Of a stretch of DNA of 64,000 nt, positions 54,742 through 61,087 are shown piece by piece (within the stretch, counting starts at the first letter, position 1; every line of letters begins with the position of its first letter). The stretch is from an uncultured Bacteroides sp. GTDB taxonomy: Bacteria > Bacteroidota > Bacteroidia > Bacteroidales > Bacteroidaceae. The notes under the pieces were generated by a model. It did not search any database, had not been told where the DNA came from, and saw only the letters and a list, made by a program, of their open reading frames with translations. A program made the translations under genes and the position numbers. The stretch covers positions 1 to 64,000 of the forward strand of contig CAMWGU010000007.1 of assembly GCA_947173895.1 (NCBI GenBank), written 5' to 3'.

Positions 54742-56871
54742 CTAAAGCCCTACATGTTCTTTTGTTTTTTCTTTAGGATCAGCCAGTTTCATCCGATCCT
54801 TGTTTTCGGGAGAATAATTCCAACGGACAGTGTCTTCCATCATTTTGCCCTGATGCTCCACTCGTGCCTCGACCACATTTTCTCCTTGATTCAGTTTTAC
54901 GCTTTCAAAGATATAGTGTACCGAAGTATTCCCCTTCTTGAAGGCTGTCACTTCCGTCCCGTTCACAAACAAGCGGGGAGTCCCTACGTTGCAATACACG
55001 GTGACGGGAGTCAGCTCGTTTTCGCGTTCGGTGGCTCTTCGCTGGGTGATATAAAGCACCGGCTCCTTGCTCCAGTTGGCCTTATACCAATAGAACGGAT
55101 CTTTTTTCGTTTGCCTGTCAAATGTAACCAGCCCCTTCATGTTGCGCGCCCTCACACCGCCTTGCGCCGAGGCCGGAGTAGCAAAGTCGAACGTATTCCA
55201 GATGTAGGAAGCCACCAAATAAGGATGCTTGGAAATGACTCCCCACTGAATTTCATGGAATTTAGTGGCAAAGGTCTCCGGATAGAACTGAGAGAAATAT
55301 CTTCCCACTTCTCCCACCACTTCTTCCTGCTGGTGGATGTTGGCCTCCGCACCGTATTCCGAAAAGATCACCCGATAGCCGGGGAAGTTCTGCTCCAGCC
55401 CCGTCACCCATTTCTCGATGTCGCCGATCTTTCCGCCATACCAACCGAAATAATGATTGATACCTTGCACATCGGCATTCAGGTTCGACTCTTGATTGAC
55501 AACCGAATATCCATTAACAGAAGCGGTCAGCCGTGTGGGGTCTTCCGTCTTGGCCAGGTCGTTCAACTCAGTAGTCAGCGATACGGTGTAGTTATAAGGG
55601 GTGTATACTTCATTATGAAGCCCCCAAATATAAATGGAAGGATGATTATAGTTCTGACGGATCAATTCCACCAGTTGTTGCTTCGCATTCTCTCCTTCCT
55701 GTGTGCTGACACGATTCACAAAAGGGATTTCCGCCCAGACCATAAAACCGATGCTGTCACATTTGGCATAAATACGTTCCGCCTGCTGATAATGTGCAAA
55801 ACGGATGGTAGTGGCTCCTATTTCCTTGATAATGGCCAAGTCCGTATCATGCTCCTTGTCGGTCAGCGCGCTCCCCAGTTTCCACCAGTCCTGATGACGG
55901 CATACTCCATACATGGGCACCTTTTTGCCGTTCAGATACATTCCGTCGGCCGCTTTCAGTTCGTAATGCCTCAGCCCCAAAGGCTGCGTCACCTCGTCTA
56001 TCACTTTTCCTTCCGACAGCAGACGAACTACCACCTTATATAAATAAGGGTCTTCCAGTCCCTGCCACAAATGAGGGTTCTTTACCGAAAAATGGTGCTC
56101 GTACACCTGCCTGCCCTGAGGCGAGACACTCACCGGAGTAAGTTGTTGCGCCTTCACCCTGCCATCGCGCTCATAAATGGTGGTAGAAAGCTGAATCTGC
56201 TCTGTTTGCGGCTTCTTGTTCTCCAGCTTGATTTTCACATCCACATCGGCCGACTTGCGGTTCACATTCCTCTGGCTTATGTAAATGCCCGGCGAGGCAT
56301 AATCGGTGACAGCAATGTTCACCGGTTCGGTCACAATCAGTTCCACCGGACGATAAATTCCTCCATACACTCCAAACAGTGTGTTGTTGACAGGAATGAC
56401 ATCGGGACGGGGCGAGTTGTCAACCTTTACCATGATTTCATTTGCTTCGCCATAGTTCAGCAGTTTGCTTATTTCCACCGCAAAGGCCGAATAGGCCCCT
56501 TTATGATTGCCCGCATACACTTTGTTCACATACACCTCGGCCACAGACCCCACCCCCTGAAAACGCAGAAAGATTCTTTTGCCCTTCAGGTTTGCAGCCG
56601 GAGTATATTGTTTCTTATAATAAGCTTCGCCGGCATAATAATTATTCATCTCTGTCTGCATATCGGTGGCATTCCACGTGTGAGGAAGGCCGACCTGCTG
56701 CCAACGGACTTCAAATCCGGCCGAGAAAAGCAACGGATCTTTCGAAAAAGGCCCTTTCTTGAAACTCCATCCGTCATTGAAGGAAGTCACTTCTCTGGCA
56801 CGAGCCTGACGAACAGAGAAAAAGGACAAACTCAATAATAACAATAAAAAAAGTCTGGTTCTATTCTTCAT
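54742..56871 (-). CDS. GH2 family beta-galactosidase-like enzyme
   Basis: A 709-residue secreted GH2 protein with signal MKNRTRLFLLLLLSLSFFSVRQARA. The jelly-roll domain (about 30-185), Ig-like domain and barrel follow the family order, with acid/base GLHNEVYTP near 421 and nucleophile FSEYGAEA near 503. It lacks the large extra C-terminal domains of the other two GH2 proteins here. Beta-galactosidase is most likely. It lies upstream of the GH29 gene and divergent from the GH109-type gene, with a palindromic repeat element in the shared intergenic DNA. Confidence 0.9.
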   Translation of the reverse strand: MKNRTRLFLLLLLSLSFFSVRQARAREVTSFNDGWSFKKGPFSKDPLLFSAGFEVRWQQVGLPHTWNATDMQTEMNNYYAGEAYYKKQYTPAANLKGKRIFLRFQGVGSVAEVYVNKVYAGNHKGAYSAFAVEISKLLNYGEANEIMVKVDNSPRPDVIPVNNTLFGVYGGIYRPVELIVTEPVNIAVTDYASPGIYISQRNVNRKSADVDVKIKLENKKPQTEQIQLSTTIYERDGRVKAQQLTPVSVSPQGRQVYEHHFSVKNPHLWQGLEDPYLYKVVVRLLSEGKVIDEVTQPLGLRHYELKAADGMYLNGKKVPMYGVCRHQDWWKLGSALTDKEHDTDLAIIKEIGATTIRFAHYQQAERIYAKCDSIGFMVWAEIPFVNRVSTQEGENAKQQLVELIRQNYNHPSIYIWGLHNEVYTPYNYTVSLTTELNDLAKTEDPTRLTASVNGYSVVNQESNLNADVQGINHYFGWYGGKIGDIEKWVTGLEQNFPGYRVIFSEYGAEANIHQQEEVVGEVGRYFSQFYPETFATKFHEIQWGVISKHPYLVASYIWNTFDFATPASAQGGVRARNMKGLVTFDRQTKKDPFYWYKANWSKEPVLYITQRRATERENELTPVTVYCNVGTPRLFVNGTEVTAFKKGNTSVHYIFESVKLNQGENVVEARVEHQGKMMEDTVRWNYSPENKDRMKLADPKEKTKEHVGL

Positions 56872-57190
56872 ATCATTAAGATTTATAATAATTTGTCAGA
56901 TTCGTTCCATGATATCCGTACACCGCTATCAAGGAAACGGCAAGCCCATCTAGGTCTATCCAAAGGACATCCGCACGCCAGTCCGCTTCGGACAAGAGCA
57001 AGCCGGACAAAGAGAAGAAGCAAGCCGCATCTGTTTTCCATTACAGTTTAAAGATTAAAAGTGATTACATTCCGCAAAAATACGATAAAAACGCGAAATT
57101 CCATTCCGATAGAAGAAAGAAATGTCCTTTTTCCATAGCCGCCGGAGCCGCTTTTAAAGACACAAAAAACACGTGCAGTAGCGTCGAAAA

Positions 57191-57272
57191 ACACGTACGT
57201 ACGTGTGAGCCTTCGCGACCGTATGTGTAGGCCTACACGTACGTATGTGTAAGCCCACACGTACGTACGTGT
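57191..57272. repeat. ACGTACGT palindromic element, copy 3
   Basis: An 82-bp copy inverted relative to copy 1, with both terminal ACACGTACGTACGTGT palindromes intact (57191-57206, 57257-57272). It lies in the 703-base gap between the divergent GH2 and GH109-type genes, about 60 bases before the promoter of the latter. The stretch 56872-57190 shows no other feature. Confidence 0.9.
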
Positions 57273-57332
57273 AAAAAGCCCCCTCCGATTGCAGTCGGGA
57301 AACGATTTATAAAGCACAAAAAAACAAAAAAA

Positions 57333-57363
57333 TTGGGTTATTTAAAAGTATTGCTTATCTTTG
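57333..57363 (+). promoter_or_regulatory. Promoter of the GH109-type gene
   Basis: TTG (57333-57335), 20 bases, then TATCTTTG (57356-57363) match the Bacteroides consensus. The leader to the ATG at 57575 is about 200 bases. Confidence 0.6.
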
Positions 57364-57448
57364 CCCATACTTTAATGAAAGTATGTTTTTTTTAAAGCAT
57401 GCCTCTTTAAACAGATATACCTATATTAATAGGGCATAATAAAAACAC

Positions 57449-57526
57449 ATGGAGAACACAACAGGAAAAACAATCTTATTCCACCTGAAAACGGAAAAGA
57501 ATATCCAGTTCGAAACACTCCTTTAA
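57449..57526 (+). CDS. Possible 25-residue leader peptide
   Basis: A short ORF (start MENTTGKTILFHLKTEK) lies inside the long leader of the GH109-type gene, ending 48 bases before its ATG. There is no strong ribosome binding site and no stall-codon pattern. It could be a real small protein, a regulatory upstream ORF or chance. Confidence 0.25.
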   Translation: MENTTGKTILFHLKTEKNIQFETLL

Positions 57527-57574
57527 GGCATTAAGATTTTTTATTATTAATCTAACTTTAAATATCGAGAAAGA

Positions 57575-59146
57575 ATGAGAACTTTTAAATCATTACTGCT
57601 GAGCGTATGTATAGGTACCGCTTTATGTACAAGCATAACACAAAATGTCTCAGCACAAACCGTAACTTCAGGAGACAACTGGAGATGGGAAAAAGGAACC
57701 ATCGTGATTGACACTCCCGCACGTCCTGCCGGCCAGCAAAGCGTATTGGGCCTGACCACTCCCAAAATGGAAGTAGTCCGTGTAGGTTTCGTAGGACTGG
57801 GTATGCGCGGTCCCGGAGCAGTAGAACGTTTCACCCATATCCCCGGCACCCAAGTAGTAGCCCTGTGCGACTACGAACAAGCACGCGCCGAAAAATGCCA
57901 GAACATCCTGAAAGCAGCCTCTATGCCCAAAGCTGCCATCTATTATGGCGAAAAAGGATACGAGGACTTGTGCAAACGCACTGACATCGATCTGGTGTAT
58001 GTAGCTGCCGACTGGTTGCACCACTTCCCCGTAGCCAAATGTGCTTTGGAAAACGGAAAGAACGTAGCCATCGAAGTACCTTCGGCCATGAACATGCAAG
58101 AATGCTGGGACTTGATCAACCTGAGCGAAAAGACACGCAAGCATTGCATGATTCTGGAAAACTGCTGCTATGACTGGTTCGAAATGAATACGCTGAACAT
58201 GGCACAACACGGAGTGTTTGGCGAAGTGATCCGTGCACAAGGAGCTTACATCCACAACCTCAGCCCGTTCTGGAGCCACTACTGGAAAAACGGCCAAGAC
58301 GACAAACTGGGATGGCGCCTTGACTTCAACATGAAACACCGTGGAGACGTATATGCCACTCACGGTCTTGGTCCCGTGGCACAAGCACTGGACATCCACC
58401 GCGGCGACCGCGTCACTACCCTGGTGGCAATGGATACCAAATCGGTAATAGGTAAAGAACTGGTAGAAGAAAGAACCGGCGAAGCATGCCAGAACTTCCG
58501 CAACGGCGACCACACTACCACCCTGCTGCGCACAGCAAACGGCAAAGTGATCGAAATACAACACAACGTAATGACTCCCCAGCCTTACAACCGTTTGTAT
58601 CAGTTGACAGGCAGCAAAGGCTTCGCCAATAAATATCCCGTAGAAGGCTATGCATTGGACGCAGCACAGCTGAGCGCTTCAGGCGTGCAACCTAAAGTGG
58701 ACGATCTGAACTCACACGGATTCCTGCCGAAAGAAGAAATGAACGCACTGATCGAGAAATACCAACACCCCATCTTGAAAAAATATGGAGAAATAGCTAA
58801 AGAAGTAGGCGGACACGGAGGTATGGACTTCATTATGGACAGCCGTATGGTATACTGCCTACAAAACGGACTCCCTCTGGATATGGACGTATACGACCTG
58901 GCAGAATGGTGCTGTCTGGCCGAACTGGGCGAACTTTCTATGGACAACGGCTGTGCAGCCGTGGCATTCCCCGATTTTACCCGCGGCGAATGGAACGTAG
59001 TAAAAGGATACAAGCACGCTTACGCCACTCCGGAAGAAGAAGCAGCCAGCATGGAAAAAGCCAAAGCATTTACCGCCCAATTGAAAGAAAAAGGTGCTAA
59101 AGAATGGGCTAAAGCTGAAAAGAAAAACAAGAATAAAAAGAAATAA
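57575..59146 (+). CDS. Gfo/Idh/MocA family protein, GH109-type (alpha-N-acetylgalactosaminidase-like)
   Basis: A 523-residue exported protein; the signal ends near residue 28 (NVSAQ). The NAD-binding fold is VGFVGLGMRGPGAVERF near 70-86, followed by the family motifs EVPSAMNMQECWDL, ENCCYDWFEMNTLNM and GDVYATHGLGPVAQAL. This matches GH109, whose members remove alpha-GalNAc by an NAD-dependent redox mechanism, as in blood-group A antigen cleavage. A Lys-rich tail ends the protein. Oxidoreductase members without glycosidase activity exist, so the activity is inferred. A strong hairpin follows the stop. Confidence 0.85.
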   Translation: MRTFKSLLLSVCIGTALCTSITQNVSAQTVTSGDNWRWEKGTIVIDTPARPAGQQSVLGLTTPKMEVVRVGFVGLGMRGPGAVERFTHIPGTQVVALCDYEQARAEKCQNILKAASMPKAAIYYGEKGYEDLCKRTDIDLVYVAADWLHHFPVAKCALENGKNVAIEVPSAMNMQECWDLINLSEKTRKHCMILENCCYDWFEMNTLNMAQHGVFGEVIRAQGAYIHNLSPFWSHYWKNGQDDKLGWRLDFNMKHRGDVYATHGLGPVAQALDIHRGDRVTTLVAMDTKSVIGKELVEERTGEACQNFRNGDHTTTLLRTANGKVIEIQHNVMTPQPYNRLYQLTGSKGFANKYPVEGYALDAAQLSASGVQPKVDDLNSHGFLPKEEMNALIEKYQHPILKKYGEIAKEVGGHGGMDFIMDSRMVYCLQNGLPLDMDVYDLAEWCCLAELGELSMDNGCAAVAFPDFTRGEWNVVKGYKHAYATPEEEAASMEKAKAFTAQLKEKGAKEWAKAEKKNKNKKK

Positions 59147-59190
59147 GCATCCCTATCCAAGCCCGAACGGCTGAAAAACCGGATGCAGCT

Positions 59191-59247
59191 ACATGCCGGA
59201 TAAGACACAAGTGGAAACCACTCGGCTTATCCGGCATGTTCCTTTTC
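59191..59247 (+). terminator. Terminator after the GH109-type gene
   Basis: A perfect 14-bp stem, ACATGCCGGATAAG (59191-59204) and CTTATCCGGCATGT (59226-59239), followed by TCCTTTTC. It starts 45 bases after the stop. Confidence 0.65.
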
Positions 59248-59286
59248 AGATATTTCCCGATAATAGCCTGTCTTTGTATCACCAAG

Positions 59287-59318
59287 TTTGGAATTTACAT
59301 GATAAATACTTATTTTTG
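59287..59318 (+). promoter_or_regulatory. Consensus promoter abutting the Cys/His-rich gene
   Basis: TTTG (59287-59290), exactly 20 bases, then TATTTTTG (59311-59318): a full consensus. The ATG at 59325 is 6 bases further on, so the transcript should be leaderless or nearly so. Confidence 0.6.
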
Positions 59319-59324
59319 TACCCG

Positions 59325-59747
59325 ATGAAACGAAGAAGATACATAGCATGGACATTGATATGGGTCAGCATAATTATGCTGACAGCATCGGTCCTACCTC
59401 ATCATCATCACCGCGAAATCCTGTGTCTTCAACACGACCTAACGGCCTGCAACTGCCCATGTAAATCACACCACCATTCCGACGATACTCCACATGAAAA
59501 TCATACTTGCAATAACGGATGCGTGACCAAATTTAAAAGTGTGACTCCCGATAGGGCCCAGAACAATGTATCGCCCGACTACTCTTTTTGTTCATTGCTG
59601 TATACAATGACAGACATCTGGATGCTCTCCATACAGCTGACAAGACACAACACATTACCATATAATTATTATCTAGAAAAACTACACTCCACATGCCTTC
59701 CCCACATAAAGGGATTGCGCGCTCCCCCTTGTAATGTTCTTGCTTGA
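59325..59747 (+). CDS. Small Cys/His-rich membrane or exported protein (DUF6769-like)
   Basis: A 140-residue protein beginning MKRRRYIAWTLIWVSIIMLTASVLP, a signal or single membrane helix, followed directly by HHHHREILCLQHDLTACNCPC, KSHHHSDDTPHENHTC and NNGC. The dense His and Cys suggest metal binding. The ORF-track start at 59193 lies upstream of the promoter and inside the preceding hairpin, so the ATG at 59325 is preferred. It sits 99 bases before the RND adaptor gene, fitting a role in metal efflux. The family name is from memory and tentative. Confidence 0.7.
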   Translation: MKRRRYIAWTLIWVSIIMLTASVLPHHHHREILCLQHDLTACNCPCKSHHHSDDTPHENHTCNNGCVTKFKSVTPDRAQNNVSPDYSFCSLLYTMTDIWMLSIQLTRHNTLPYNYYLEKLHSTCLPHIKGLRAPPCNVLA

Positions 59748-59805
59748 CACAAACAGACGGAAAGAAACCTTTCTGTCCGCAACCAAGTTGCACTGTCTTT
59801 ACACT

Positions 59806-59813
59806 ATTTTTGT
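59806..59813 (+). promoter_or_regulatory. -7 element of the efflux adaptor gene
   Basis: TATTTTTG, an exact TAnnTTTG match identical to that of the preceding gene, about 34 bases before the ATG at 59847. The -33 position is poor. Confidence 0.4.
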
Positions 59814-59846
59814 AATCCATTTAAAAAAGTAAGAACAAATTTCATC

Positions 59847-61076
59847 ATGAAGAAGCTTATCTTTATGGGAACTTTAGGATTATTCCTATTGGGTTCCTGC
59901 AACAGCAAATCGGGACATGATCACGAAGAACATGACCATGAAACAGAAAAAGCACATAGTTACGATCACGAAGGACATGACCACGAAGGACATGACCACG
60001 AAGGACATGACCACGAAGGACATGACCACGGAGCGGAAACATCTACCGGACACTCCGATGAAATCATCTTGACTCCCGAGAAAGCAAAAGCAGCCGGCGT
60101 GGAAGCAGAAATAATCCACCCCAAAACATTCCGCCAGGTGATAACGACCAGCGGACAAGTGCAAGCCGCACAAGGAGACGAAACAGTAGTAGTAGCTAAT
60201 GTGGCCGGCATAGTCTCTTTCCACCGGCCGATGACAGACGGAATGAATGTGGGCAAAGGAACACCTATCCTGAATATATCTGCCGAAAATATGCTGGATG
60301 GAGACCCCGTAAAACGTGCCCGCATTGCATACGAAACAGCAAAGAAAGAATACGAACGTGCCTCCAAACTGGTGGAAAGCCAGATAGTGTCGCAAAAAGA
60401 CTTCAACGCCATCAAGGAAAACTATGAAAATGCACAACTGACCTACGAAGCCATTGCGAAAAACCATACCCGGACCGGCGTGTCAGTGACAGCTCCGCAA
60501 GGTGGGTATATCAAGAATTGCCTGGTGCAGGAAGGCGACTATGTATCGGTGGGACAGCCTCTGGTCAGCATCACACAAAACCGCCGATTGTTTCTACGTG
60601 CGGATGTTTCCGAAAAATATTACAGCTACCTGCATAGCATCCAGTCGGCCAATTTCAAGACCCCTTATAATAATAAGGTGTACGAACTGGATGAATTAAA
60701 AGGACGTCTGCTTTCCTATGGCAAGGCTTCAGGAGGGAACTCGTTCTATGTTCCCGTTACTTTCGAATTCGACAACCGGGGAGATGTGGTTCCCGGCTCG
60801 TATGTGGAGATATATCTGCTTTCATCGGCAATGCCTGATGTACTGGTTTTGCCTGTCACAGCATTGACTGAGGAACAGGGCCTGTATTTCATTTATCTGC
60901 AAGTAGACGAAGAAGGATACAAGAAACAGGAAGTGACCCTAGGTGCCAGCAATGGAAAAGAAGTGCAGATCCTGACCGGTCTGAAAGCCGGCGACCGGGT
61001 GGTGACAAAAGGAGCTTATCAAGTAAAGCTGGCATCGGCAAGCAATGCCATTCCGGCTCATAGTCATGAACACTAA
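59847..61076 (+). CDS. RND efflux periplasmic adaptor, CusB/CzcB family
   Basis: A 409-residue membrane-fusion lipoprotein (LLGSC, Cys18). Residues about 22-65 are a His/Asp/Glu-rich tail with a repeated GHDHE unit, a probable metal-binding arm. The adaptor follows: barrel-sandwich VVVANVAGIVSFHRPMTDGMNV, a helical hairpin (about 150-205), TAPQGGYIKNCLVQEGDYVSVGQPL, and beta-barrel and membrane-proximal domains (GLKAGDRVVTKGAYQVK). It links the inner-membrane RND pump to an outer-membrane channel. The pump gene starts 11 bases downstream. Substrate is probably copper, silver, zinc or cobalt; which one is not readable. Confidence 0.92.
   Translation: MKKLIFMGTLGLFLLGSCNSKSGHDHEEHDHETEKAHSYDHEGHDHEGHDHEGHDHEGHDHGAETSTGHSDEIILTPEKAKAAGVEAEIIHPKTFRQVITTSGQVQAAQGDETVVVANVAGIVSFHRPMTDGMNVGKGTPILNISAENMLDGDPVKRARIAYETAKKEYERASKLVESQIVSQKDFNAIKENYENAQLTYEAIAKNHTRTGVSVTAPQGGYIKNCLVQEGDYVSVGQPLVSITQNRRLFLRADVSEKYYSYLHSIQSANFKTPYNNKVYELDELKGRLLSYGKASGGNSFYVPVTFEFDNRGDVVPGSYVEIYLLSSAMPDVLVLPVTALTEEQGLYFIYLQVDEEGYKKQEVTLGASNGKEVQILTGLKAGDRVVTKGAYQVKLASASNAIPAHSHEH
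59967..60026 (+). repeat. 15-bp tandem repeat encoding GHDHE units
   Basis: Four perfect head-to-tail copies of CACGAAGGACATGAC, in frame in the adaptor gene, with partial units on both sides. Identical codons in every unit suggest recent expansion by slippage. Confidence 0.85.
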
Positions 61077-61087
61077 CCGATTGCATT

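Noticed and set aside
59193-59324. Upstream extension of the Cys/His-rich protein
   Set aside because: It begins in the terminator hairpin of the previous gene and precedes the consensus promoter; the ATG at 59325 starts a clean signal-like segment.
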